From the NCBI GenBank assembly GCA_030844895.1, contig CM061233.1, positions 49,901,453-49,965,452 on the forward strand: a DNA stretch of 64,000 nucleotides, in the 5' to 3' direction. The translations under genes were made by a program, and so were the position numbers. The notes beneath the pieces are model-generated. The model was not told the DNA's origin. It did not search any database and worked only from the letters and a program-made list of their open reading frames with translations. Position 1 is the first letter of the stretch, and the number at the start of each line of letters is the position of its first letter. Positions 1-10,673 of the stretch are shown in pieces. This stretch comes from Ambrosia x helenae. Its lineage: Eukaryota; Streptophyta; Magnoliopsida; Asterales; Asteraceae.

Positions 1-51
1 GAGTGTGTGTCATAAAATGTGTGTCAAGATAGGGGTATTTTTCTAGTAGTG
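1..51. mobile_element. CACTA-like transposon right terminus (partial)
   Basis: The sequence ends at 51 in TTCTAGTAGTG, whose reverse complement CACTACTAGAA is the usual start of plant CACTA (En/Spm) termini. Short repeats of the type GTGTGTC/GTGTCA precede it, as in subterminal regions. The rest of the element would lie left of the window. No transposase is visible, so this rests on the terminus alone. Confidence 0.4.
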
Positions 52-514
52 ATATTTTGACATAAGTGTGTTTGGATTAATTGGGTTTACGGTTGTGTTT
101 TGGTTTCGTCTTTATTATTTGGCTTCGTGTAAATACCATACTTGTAATTAGGGATCCAGACCATAATCATGTAGTTTCGAGTCCATATATGATTTCGTTG
201 AAGCATGGATGTCGACGAATGGTAGGCCATTTATTATATTATTTTCCTAATCTGCTAGTGTAATTTGACATTTTCTGCAATCTTTTTGTTGACTATGAAT
301 TTTTTATTTTTTTTAGATTTGGAATGACACGAGATATATCATGAAAGTGGAAATCAACATTTTATGCATCGTTTTTTCAAAGCGGTATTTGACAATAACA
401 AGAATTAAAGTTAGCTTAGTGTTATATTTGAACAATTTCTGTAATCACTTACGATAATCATACATTTTTTTTGTATTGTTATGTTTGTCTGGGTTTGTTG
501 ACATTTGGCTGCAT

Positions 515-782
515 TTATATATAATTTTTTTTAGCAATTTTTGTTTTTTTAAGGTTACAGGCTCTAATATTTCTTTCATTTTGGGCGGCTTGTGTAGATT
601 TTGGGCGAGTTAAATCTTTGTCTTTTGGTGGAGTTTTCGGGCGGTGGATGAGTATTTTTGAGCGGGTTATTACCCGCCTAGAATACATCTCTACCTTTTT
701 CAAGCGATGGTTGTTTGGGCGTTCCCAAAACCGCCCATAAACTGTGTTTACACCGCCCAAACAAACTATTTATGTAGTAGTG
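515..782. mobile_element. CACTA-like terminus with GGGCGG subterminal repeats
   Basis: The segment ends at 782 in TATGTAGTAGTG (reverse complement CACTACTACATA). Inward of it the motif GGGCGG/CCGCCC recurs about six times between 582 and 763, which resembles the subterminal repeat arrays of CACTA elements. The left boundary is not visible. The 81-codon frame lying antisense here is only a product of this repeat. Confidence 0.4.
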
Positions 783-859
783 TTAGACTGGTGTAAACAT
801 TTGGAATGTTACTTATTGCGCAATGTTTTGCTAATGTTTGACATATATTTCGGATCGAA

Positions 860-1259
860 CTTATTATTGAAGCTATAATATTAGGGTGTCCACATTTACA
901 ATTTTATCGACCTTTTATTTATATTTTATTCTGTAAATAATGTGATTTTGTGGCAAAATTATGCGACACTAAAAATAGTACATAATTTCAACTAGAAGTT
1001 TTACTTACACAAAATTTGTGCCACTAAAACTAGTATGGATATGTAACTAGGATTACTTATTGTGGCAAAAAAAAAGTGCCACTAAAAGCCTAAAACTTTG
1101 TGCGACACATTGAAAAAGTGTCACTAAAAGGCTTTAGTGTTAGCACTTCTAGTGACACTTATTTTGTGTGCCGCCCATTTCTACAGTGGTCTTTAGTGAC
1201 ACTTTTTTGATATTTTGTGGCATTTTTTGTATGTCACTAAATGGCAATTTTTTGTAGTG
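860..1259. mobile_element. CACTA-like terminus with TAGTGACAC subterminal repeats
   Basis: The end at 1259 reads TTTTTTGTAGTG (reverse complement CACTACAAAAAA), a standard CACTA terminus. The preceding 300-400 bases carry many copies, in both orientations, of a motif close to TAGTGACAC/GTGCCACTAAAA, typical of a subterminal region. No opposite end or transposase was found in the window. The start at 860 is approximate. Confidence 0.5.
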
Positions 1260-2049
1260 CTCTAGAAACAATGGAAATAAGATTTGATACCTTCCCAAAA
1301 TGAAATAGAGGCTTTGTGACTAATAATAAAAAAGAATTGCCTTTGATTGAAGCTTAATGGGTCATTTTGGGTGGAGATTGTTGATGGGTAAATGGTTTAG
1401 ATTCGATCAAAAGAACCCAGATTTGATATACACATAATATAGCCTCATAATGGGAATCAAATATAGAAGTTTAAGGGGTCCAAGATCATGAAAACATGGT
1501 TGCCCATTAGGTGAGTCATGGTGTAGGGTAAACATGGTTAAGAATGGAAGAAAATACAGGAAAAAGCTTGTATACAGCCACCCCATGCCGTAAGCTATGG
1601 CTCTGGGCTGTAGCTCATGGCCACCTTATGCAAAACGATCAGAAGCCATGGACCGTAAGCTACGGCCTTGAAGCCGTAGCATACGGCGGGGTTCCATTTC
1701 GAATTATTTTCCTTTTATTATCGCTTCATTTCACATATAAACTAACTTTGTTTGGGTTATATGCTCGTATACGAGACGAGGTACTAGTTTGGGAGATTCG
1801 GATGATGATCATACATAGAGTTTTTGGACCGAATGCGAACTTGAAGTTAATCGCTTCCGCAAAATGTCTTTACGATGTAAACTTGTTTATAATTTTGGGC
1901 ATGTATAAGCTAAATAATAGATGTTTTGTGAATAATTTGACATTCTAAACTAACATGTATCATCCTTTGAACTCATGAATTGAATTTGGTTATGAATGAG
2001 ATCATGTTTTTGTTATTAAACAAGTAAAAAATTATGTTTTATAAACAAG
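1260..2049. other. unassigned repeat-like DNA
   Basis: No gene recognised. A 134-codon frame at 1544-1948 on the plus strand has no family resemblance I can see. Its first part contains palindromic pieces such as CCGTAAGCTACGG and GCCGTAGCATACGGC, which suggests repeat or LTR debris rather than protein. Confidence 0.3.
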
Positions 2050-3080
2050 GCCTTACAACTTGGGGTTCTGGCCAACATAACCACCCTGTTTCTAATTGGA
2101 CGGGTTGGGACTAAACGAAGACCCCGAAGCTTTAAAAGTTTTGAACTGTTGCTAGGGCTGAGAAGGAGTAAGGTTCTTGCCCGAGTTATCCCATTTCCTC
2201 TTGTTATTTGGGGCTTTCAAAGCTGCACCCCTTGGAAGTAAGACACCATCCTCCACCTTTTGATTAGTCAACCTGTGTGCCAAAAGGATAGCCTCCTAGA
2301 TAGTGGTTGGATCTAATGCAGTCACAAACCCCCTGATCTCAGGAACTAAACAAGAAATATGGTGCTCAATTTGCCTAAACATCGGCGTAACCAATCCCGG
2401 ACACATAACAGCTAACTCCTAATGCTTTGTATATTCCTCAATCTCAGAACCCACCATACGAAGATTCCACAACGGCACAACTGATGCTACAGCTTTTGTA
2501 TATCATCACAAGGACAATACTTACTTCTCAAACGATGAATAAACTAGGCCCATGGCATAGCATTGGCTTCACCTAAGCCAAGACTCTAAGTAGTGGAGTT
2601 CCACCATGTCAGAGTGGGTCTCTCAAGAGTACCCAAAGCAAACTTCACTTGGTTCTCAACCGGACAGTTGCACCTAGCAAACACAGATTCAACCTTCTCA
2701 ATCCACATGAGCAGTCCCACTGCTCCCTCAGCACCACTGAACGAATGAGGCTTACATTCTGTTAAGCCTTAAATGTGCATACCTGAGGAAGAGGTGGTGG
2801 AGGTGCCCGCTGATGAGCAACATTCCCTTGATAAACAAGCAGCACCACTCAACAAAAGAACACAATAACATAAACAGATTAGAGAGTAGTAGTAAATAAA
2901 TTTACCACCAAGGCCCTGCTGAGCATCCTGGAAAGTAGACAGAGCAATAGAAACCTGCTCCTGAAGGAGATTGGTCAGTTCTGCCACGGTCATGTTGATG
3001 TTGCCACGACCCCCACCATAACCACCGCCACGTCCACCATTGCGTTCTCCGCGTCTTCCACCACGAGCTCTAGACATCAT
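2050..3080 (-). pseudogene. Ty3/gypsy gag remnant
   Basis: Read on the minus strand from the ATG at 3078-3080, the frame starts with a Gly/Arg-rich N-terminus followed by a helix containing MTVAELTNLLQEQV. This matches the gag N-terminus of the chromovirus at 34357-34575. After an interruption (about 2770-2905) the gag core continues with motifs CKPHSFSGAEGAVGLL, VESVFARC and LTWWNSTT, and a TAG stop follows at about 2592. Gag forms the virus-like particle in retrotransposons. Nothing of protease or pol is left to its left, so this is the truncated internal part of a minus-strand element whose 5' LTR is at 3680-6291. Confidence 0.75.
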
Positions 3081-3662
3081 CTGATATCATAAAAAAAATG
3101 AGGAATTAGAATAATCACTAGCAAAAGAATACTAGTAATCATGCCAAAAGGGATAGAAAGCATCCCGACCGGACAAATCCATATCAATTACAAACCTTCC
3201 AATTAGAGTATACAAACTTGCTGGATAAAATGAACACTACATGCTCATATATTCTAGAGTATGATTCAATAAGAATCTCTATGTGAACAATCACTCAGAG
3301 AGGTGTAATATGACTAGTACAAGTGCAAGATAATGTGTGTGAGCAAGTATAGAAAGGAGATGTTCGAATCTTGAACAGGTCTCAGAATAACGACAAAGAG
3401 CCATTCCAATGTACGCCACCGCCTTGCTCGATCAATAAGTTAACAACTTCATCTTAAGGCCAGAAGAAGGAGACAACAGATAGAGATAGATAATAGAAAA
3501 TACCTAGAATGGATGATGCAACATGTAAATGATGATGGTATCGACACCCTTGAAAGGTTAATTAAACCCCACTTGATTCGACTCTCAAGTGTGTGACCGT
3601 CTAGTGTGTGAGACTCGGTTATAGACCAGACTCCACATTCAGTCCTAGTTCACTATAACAAT

Positions 3663-3676
3663 TGGCTCTGATACCA
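3663..3676 (-). promoter_or_regulatory. primer binding site of the gypsy remnant
   Basis: On the minus strand this reads TGGTATCAGAGCCA, complementary to the 3' end of initiator Met-tRNA, the common plant primer for reverse transcription. It sits three bases from the LTR that starts (plus coordinates) at 3680. Confidence 0.8.
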
Positions 3677-3679
3677 ATC

Positions 3680-6291
3680 TGTCACACCCTCAAGTTCCAC
3701 TTGCGGGGTTTTACCGCGAGGCGCGTGACATACCAGAATCCAAGTCAACGGTCACAATAAACGATAACTATATGAGAAAAATAATGTAAACACAACCATG
3801 AAAGTTAAAAGTTTAGCAGAAGCGAAATTTAGTTTACAAACACAATTCAAAATAAATCAGTTTTCCAAAACAGTTAAAAGTTTTAAATCAGACAGAATCA
3901 GAGATAAACGGATGTTGTGGACTCCAGTGCATCCTAAACCAGTGTTGCTACCTTAGCGACCTGAGAAATCATGCTAAAATGTGTCAACAAAACAATGATG
4001 GTGAGTTCACAACTTTTCAAAAAAATATCGTAAGTGTGAAAGACCAAATCCATATTACTATTTTATCAAACGTTAGCTAGACGTTGAATATCTTACTACT
4101 ACGATTGAAACCATTGGTGGCTGCGTTGTTACTCAATAATGTGTGTGTACCCTTCGGATTACCGTCATCCCCGGTAAGCCCTATGTGTTTGAGACAATAT
4201 GCACCCGTCCAACCTCCAGTTGACCCGGGTGGGGTTTGTCAAGCCCAATAGATATATCCACATTTCCCCGCTATATCCCCATATTAGTGGTTTCCTTGGG
4301 ATTTAGATAAGTCGCATAGTAAACAAATGATAACAATAGTAATAAATGATCTTTAAGTAAACAAGTGTGTAGCATGTTTCTCCCCCATGAGAAAGTGTAT
4401 AAGTAGTGGGGCCATGAAACTCACCTTTGAGTGCGTCTTCTAGTATAAAAGTAAACCATTTATACGATTATAGTCCTACTTACCAGCGACCTATCATAAG
4501 ACACACATAAGTGTGTTGACCGATGACCGGTTAATTAATTAGCCCTTGGTTGTACAAACCATGACTATGTATGTTTGAAAAAGTGTTTGATACTTGACAC
4601 GACCACACAAGACCCAACATCCTGTTGGTGACCCGTTATATCCGTTTATTAGCCAAGTACAAGCGCATAGTCAACAATATGTAGATACACGCCTCATATA
4701 ACGAACAGGTCACAAAACCTAGCACATATATCATGTAATGCATGTATGTTTAATGTACATGTTACCCAGTTTCCAGACACATTACGGGGTTTAAAATATG
4801 TTACTGGGTGTCAAAACATCCTACTAGGTTCCAAAACGCACTACTGGCTTCAAAACACCCTACTAGGTATCAAAACACACGACTGGCATCAAAATACATG
4901 ACTGGATTTTCCAGTCACCCTCAGGCACACGACTGGCTTTGCCAGTCACCTTCAGGCACACGACTGGCTAGCTAGTCACCTCTTGACAGGCGACTAGGTA
5001 GCTAGTCGCCTCCACTACAGGTTGTTGGCCTTTTTGGCACGCGAAACCCTCTAAATCAGATCTGAAACATATTTCAATCCACAATCATTCTCTAACCCAA
5101 ACCCATCATTATTCCCCAATTATCATCTTGTTTATCACGCAAATTGCAAGTTTTTCCCAAAATAGATAATATTATGGGTAAGTCGCATCAATAGCATGCA
5201 AAAGTTACCCTAAATGGCTAACCTGACTCAATCACATAATCAGGTTCCAATCATCATCAAGCTGTAGTGTGAACATTCTAACATAAAGCCAAATAAGTTT
5301 CAAAAATCAAATCATCATATTACATCCTAAATTCCACCAAAATCCTCAAACGAGTCAAAACTCATAAAAGTCACTTAACACATCAAATAAGCTTCTAACA
5401 CCTAGATAATCATTATAACAACTCCCTAGAATCATTATAATAACAAACACACAAGAAACCCCATATTTTAGATCATCAACACCATTTAAAGTTGGAATTT
5501 TTATCAAAAACTCATATGATATGTTTAGACTTAGTTTGGAAAGACTTTTCAATGGTTTTATTGATGAAAACATACAAAGATCAGATCTAGACCTTTAGGG
5601 TTCATAATAATAAAATAACAATGTTTGAAAAATGATTTAGATGAACTACACACCTTAGATCTTCACTTGTAAAGGTTGTTTTAGCATGAAAATGGTGATT
5701 TTAGGGCAAAACGGGTGTATAGATTTTAAGGTCGTGAGAGAGCACTTTGGGGTGAGTTACGATGGCACAAATGATGAAAAAGAAGTCAAGTATGGTATTT
5801 ATAGTTGTTACCAGTCATGTATAACATTCTGGGCAACTGGCACACGCAGGAGGCGATTGGCTTTGCAAGTCGCCCTCCTAGGGCTGGTGACTGGCTTGCT
5901 AGTCGCCCTAATTCAAGAAATTGAGTTTTTCTACGCGTTATTTGCTAAGTTAACACATTAATTCACGTATCCACATATTGTCAAGTTAAATAATGATCGT
6001 AAAACATTTAATTCCTAAAATCTTACACATTATGTTATTCATCAACCTCTGGGACTCGAGACTCGTGTGTGTTGTGTGCGTTTTACCCGATGATCCTCCG
6101 AATCACCAACCCTTGGACAACGTGTGTGTAAACCGACTACCGTCGATCCCCCAGATCATAGAACTGACTCTCGATGATTCCCCGAATCATCGAACCGACT
6201 CAACTGGCCCAGTTAAGTAGTTTTATGAATGTCTAGCTAAGGTAGACTTATGTGTTTGATAAAAGTATTAACATGAGTTTTTCGGGTGTCA
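3680..6291 (-). repeat. LTR of a Ty3/gypsy element, same family as the chromovirus at 25956-40445
   Basis: The LTR begins TGTCACACCCTC next to the primer binding site and ends TTCGGGTGTCA near 6291, about 2.6 kb. It shares with the chromovirus LTRs the start, the block around CGCGAGGCGCGTGAC and the end block with GACTCGAGACTCG, the CCGAATCATC repeats and CCCAGTTAAG. A minus-strand TATA box lies at about 5798-5805. Two clusters of short inverted motifs, GGCGACTAG-like and CTAGTCGCC-like, lie at 4880-5010 and 5845-5905. It is diverged from the other copies and no partner LTR is in the window. Confidence 0.8.
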
Positions 6292-6554
6292 AAAGTCATC
6301 AAACATTCAATCGAGCCTTCAAAAAAGGATGCAGGATCTACTCACTCATATATATTTTGATTTATTAAATATGGAGATTATATTGCAAGCATTAGATGAT
6401 TAACAATCAATTTTTTTTCAGATTGGAAGGAACTTGTCTAAAAAAATCTACTCACTGACCACCCAACCTTGTTGCACGGTCGTTCCTATTTTTACTTTTC
6501 ACTATGATTGTGTTGTGATAAATGAGAAATGTGAAAAGGGGGAGGCGCGTAGTT
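6292..6554. other. short spacer between gypsy remnant and Copia
   Basis: No feature recognised. The bases before 6555 (TAGTT) do not match the bases after the far end of the Copia element, so no target duplication can be called here. Confidence 0.3.
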
Positions 6555-7069
6555 TTTATGTGATGTATGGATCGTATAAACAACAAAGAATGATCAAACA
6601 AGTTTGCTTTAGGTGCGGAATCCCTAAAACAATCACAAAATAATAGTCAAACAGATCAAAACACGTAAATCATCATTTCAAAAGCTTTTTCATTAATTAG
6701 AAACTCAATTACACGTTTACAGATTGAAACAAACAGGGTAAGAACGTGAAAAGAGCTAAATAAACTTCTAGAGAGAGAATCAGAAAGTGGAGGGAATAAT
6801 ATGACTCAAAAGTTACATTCAAAAATTCAGCTTGACTATATATAGACTGCACATTCGCCCAAATGGTTCGTGCGAATGTGCAGGTTCGACCAAACCAACT
6901 GGTCGAACCAAGCCATACATAAAACAATATTCACATTCGTCCAAAACTTGCTCCTTCGCACCCTTTGATTCTCCTTCGACCAAACATTTTTCTTCCTTCG
7001 CACCTTCGACATTTCACAAAACTAGTTTATTTTACAATCTGAAGCACTAGTCGCACAATTGCATCTACA
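6555..7069 (-). repeat. 3' LTR of the Sirevirus-like Copia
   Basis: About 515 bp. It repeats 21212-21693 almost base for base from TATGTGATGTATGG to AGTTTATTTTACA, then extends 34 bases further to CATCTACA at 7069, directly beside the polypurine tract. On the minus strand it begins TGTAGATGC. It carries several TTCGACC/TTCGCCC motifs and a TATATATA at 6837-6844. Confidence 0.85.
6837..6844 (-). promoter_or_regulatory. TATA box in the 3' LTR
   Basis: TATATATA within CTATATATAG. The same site in the 5' LTR (21494-21501) would be the one that drives the element's genomic transcript on the minus strand. Confidence 0.5.
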
Positions 7070-7070
7070 A

Positions 7071-7080
7071 ACTCCCCCTC
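7071..7080 (-). promoter_or_regulatory. polypurine tract of the Sirevirus-like Copia
   Basis: On the minus strand GAGGGGGAGT lies immediately before the LTR start TGTAGATGC. This is where plus-strand DNA synthesis is primed in LTR elements. Confidence 0.7.
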
Positions 7081-7082
7081 GA

Positions 7083-10000
7083 CTATTGCTTGGATTGCTG
7101 TCGACGTTGTTCGTCCATTCTGATGTTCATCAATTTGATATGTCGCTGAATCTTCTGTTCTCTAGTCAAAACCGGTTCCTAAAATTGCTTTGGCTTTGTC
7201 TTTTTCACTTCAGGCACCTTCTGTTTCTCTACAAACTTCCCGAGCTTCTCATCATAGTCACAACCAGCGTTTATATCATACGCAAAGCACAGAAATACCA
7301 CACGTTGGTATTTTCCTGCTTGTTCAGCATCCTTCACTTCAGAATAGATCGGATTATAAAACAACATTATTATATCCTCATGTGAACAGTTGATTAACCA
7401 CATGGGATCAAAAATGTGTATCTTCTTGAAGGTCTTTTCTCCGTCTTTCAGTACAATCACAGCCTCTGCTATCTTCCAATCATAATACCACCAAATGAAA
7501 TCTTTAGCGAAGTGTTGTGGAATCGGCAACAAAGGAATCTTCTTCAACACTCGCGGTGGCTTATACTTTAACATCACCTTGGGCATTCCAGTAATCAAAT
7601 CAATATCCTTTTTATGAACAATTCGTTTCGGATATTGTGGTTCAAATAAATACCACTTGGTTCGGCTTTCTCTTGTCATCTTTTTAGCAAAGTATGTAAT
7701 CTGACTATTTCACGCTCCCGTTAAACGGTGACGACAAATATCACGAATAGCCCAATAAGGAAGAGTCTTCAAATGATGAAACTTTTCAAAATATAAAATC
7801 CCCTTCTCCCACTTCACTGCTATGCATCTCAGTTGCTTAATAAACTTCCAGGCCAATGCACGACCTTTGAAAATCCCACTGTGAAGTTTATAAAAGCTAC
7901 CTTGTACCTCAGCTTTCGGACGGTTATTCTCTTTCTCTTTCAATTTCCTCAAAAACTCCTTCAAACTATCAGATTGCTCGAACCGTGGTTTATCATGCCC
8001 TTTGAAAATCTCATCTTCAAACACTTTGCTCTTCTCTTTAGCCAGTTTCTCGGCCTGGTTTAGCACATCATCAGAAAATCCAGGAAATCCACAATCTTGA
8101 TTATTCTTGAAATATTGTGGATATTCCTCACTTGTTATATCCTCCATTTCAACATCTTCAAAAGCAGGAACGTCATGGTCATCAGAATGATTCCCGGCTT
8201 CCTTTTCAGGTATCTTTGGAATGTAATTATCAGCAAGCAACTCTTCCAAAGTCTTTCCCACCTGTTTAGCTAAACCTTCAAGTATTTCTTTAGAAACTGC
8301 CGCAGAAACCTCTCCATCTTCAAGGTCTGGGTCATCAAACCCCAATTCAAACAGCTTATTGCTCGACTCGAATATTTCTGGAAATCTACTTGTCATGTCA
8401 ATCGTCCAGACTCGATCTGTAAGCATCTAGCGATACATGTTCTTGTCTTCTTCAGATAACAACTGCAGTTTTTCATTCGAGAAGATATCGTCATCAACAT
8501 TTTCACCTGGAGTCTTAGAGCTTGACTCTCCTCCCTTACTCGAATCACGCTTCTCATATGTATACTTTTCAGCGTTGTCATCATCATCATCGTCATCACT
8601 ATCATAAGCAGAGATGTTTCCATCACTCGATCCACCATCTGAACCTCCATCATCTTTCTTCTTCTTCTTTTGAGGATCATTACCAGCATCTTCATCAAGA
8701 TCTTCATCCTCTTCTTCGTCAGATGGTTCAAAATCTACTTGCTCTTCTTCTCGTTCTTTATCTTCTTCACCAGCTTGAAGTAGAGGATCTCGAGAGTACA
8801 AGTCTTTTATCAAATCATCCATGTGCTTGTTACTTTTCTTTAGCTGTTTGTTCTCCTCTTTCAAGACAATAATCCTTCTGTTGTTTCGTTGCTCGTGCTT
8901 CAGCAATTTCTTGTTCTCTCTTTTTAACTTCTTGATTGTTTTCTTCAATACTTCACTATCATCATGGGATGTGACTACGACTTCCAACATCTTTCGATCA
9001 TTTGACTTCAATTGCTCGATCTCTGTTTGCTGTTTATTGATAATACTCATCATCTTAGATAACCTTTGATTCACAGCATTCATAATTTCACTATCAACTG
9101 AAACCTTCTTCTTCACAGGCGTTTCAGCAACTTCAGGCAGTTTGCCTTTCCTCATCTTCTTAAGCACATTATCTAAAGCTTCATTAAACTGATCAACAGG
9201 TATATCATCTCCCTGTTGTGTGCTTGAAGTAGTTGCAGTCTTTTGTTTCTTTGATGCAGGTGCCGTAACCGGTGACTTAGAACTAGAAGCTGGTGGTAGT
9301 TTCTTACCAGCAATGAGCGATTCAATCTCTATCTTTCTCTTCTGACTTGGTTTCTCATGTTTCTTCTTCTTTGACTTTGCAGCCTGTACAGGTGAGCCAG
9401 AAAAATCTTCATCTAAATTCAGAATCACTTCATCATCGTCAACAGGAATTGGACTCTTAGTTCCTTGATCTTCACCAGTCTGACTAACAGACTCACCAGC
9501 CACAGTGGCCTTGGGCGTGGCGGTCTTTAACGTTTCAGTCTCCGAGTCCCAATGTTCATCTTCTTGCGTCTCCTCTGAATCAATCGATGCTTCATCCACA
9601 ATATGCAAACCTTTCTTTGCCATCGTCTTGTTTCGTCTTGGTGTACTCTTCTTCTTTTCAGGTTCAGGCACAACCTCTAACCTTATCCCTTTCTCCTTAA
9701 CTTTTCCACTCTTAGCACCGACATTAACAACCTGTCTTTTGCGCTTAGCATCTGGATCAACAGGATGTAATGGGTTATCTGGATCTGAATCACTGTTCGC
9801 ATGTCTCACAAGCCCTTTGCCTGGATCTGTATAGTCAATTCTTGCTAGATGTCCAAACAAACGTCTTACTGGTGGACGTTCATTGACCGACAATCCTTTG
9901 TACGCTTTCATCCTAGCAAGTGTATTGAGTGACATATGTTCCTGTACAACAATGTGCTGAGGATCTCTCTTCAAGTCTTTATACTTGTTATCAAACACCA

Positions 10001-10673
10001 TCTGGAGGAAACGAGGATATAGCAGAAACTTCAGATTCCTCGTGCCGTTCACAGACTCTAACAAGTGTTCCATCAGCATTCCTGAAACATTGAATGGTTT
10101 GTTCAATACCAGGGCTACCATCATAGAGCTAATACTCTTGCGCATCAAGTCATATCCTCCAGCGGCTGATCCGAAGACATGTATCAAAACGTGTGCCAAA
10201 TATTTGAATTGAGGGCACAGTTTTCCCTTGTGCAATGAACCGTCAGTGATTGGTCCATTGTATTTCATTCTCAGGAAACACTTTCGCTGATCCATGAAAC
10301 TCAGCTCCTTAGGATCCGTCTTCTCATCTTGTAAATTCAATGCTTCTCGTAAATCCTGCTCACATGAAATAACTCTTTGTCCTTGGATCTTGCTAATCAA
10401 GCACGACTCGCAATTCCAGAAATCTAGCTTCGTTCCTGACCAGAATTCTTGCATCATATCTCTGTAAATAATCGTAGGTGTAGCAATTGCGTCTATCACC
10501 CTACATCTCTTCAAGAATTCAATGATCTCGACAAACTCCGTGTGCTTTTTAACTTCTCCGAGATACGCACAACAATTATGCGCATTCTCGAAGGTTAAAG
10601 GCTCTCTAGAAGCTTTCTTAGCAGGTTGTGAGGACGATCCAGCTTGCTCAGTAGTCTTCTCCTGCTCGGACAT
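7083..10673 (-). pseudogene. third ORF downstream of pol (env position), 3 internal stops
   Basis: A single frame of about 1,196 codons runs from ATG 10671-10673 to TAG 7083-7085, interrupted in frame only by TAG 8427-8429, TGA 7710-7712 and TAG 7179-7181. Residues about 27-280 form a folded-looking domain with FLKRCRVIDAIATPTI, EFWSGTK and LLYPRFLQMVF. Then come Lys/Ser-rich and acidic stretches, a likely coiled coil (about 525-625, rich in KK, EE and L) and a poly-Asp/Glu region (635-720). After the first stop the frame goes on with WYLFEPQYPKR and HIFDPMWLINC. I see no signal peptide or membrane segment, so it does not look like a true envelope protein; the charged tracts suggest a soluble, perhaps nuclear or nucleic-acid-associated protein. 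Function unknown. From memory, similar ORFs occur behind pol in Sireviruses of Asteraceae. Confidence 0.75.

Noticed and set aside
1544..1948. 134-codon plus-strand frame as a host gene
   Set aside because: No recognisable domain, palindromic repeat pieces within it and no supporting signals.
8522..8872. His-rich plus-strand frame of 116 codons
   Set aside because: It is the antisense of the acidic poly-Asp/Glu region of the third ORF of the Copia.
7083..10673. Calling the third ORF an envelope gene
   Set aside because: No signal peptide, furin-like site or membrane helix is visible; only its position matches env.
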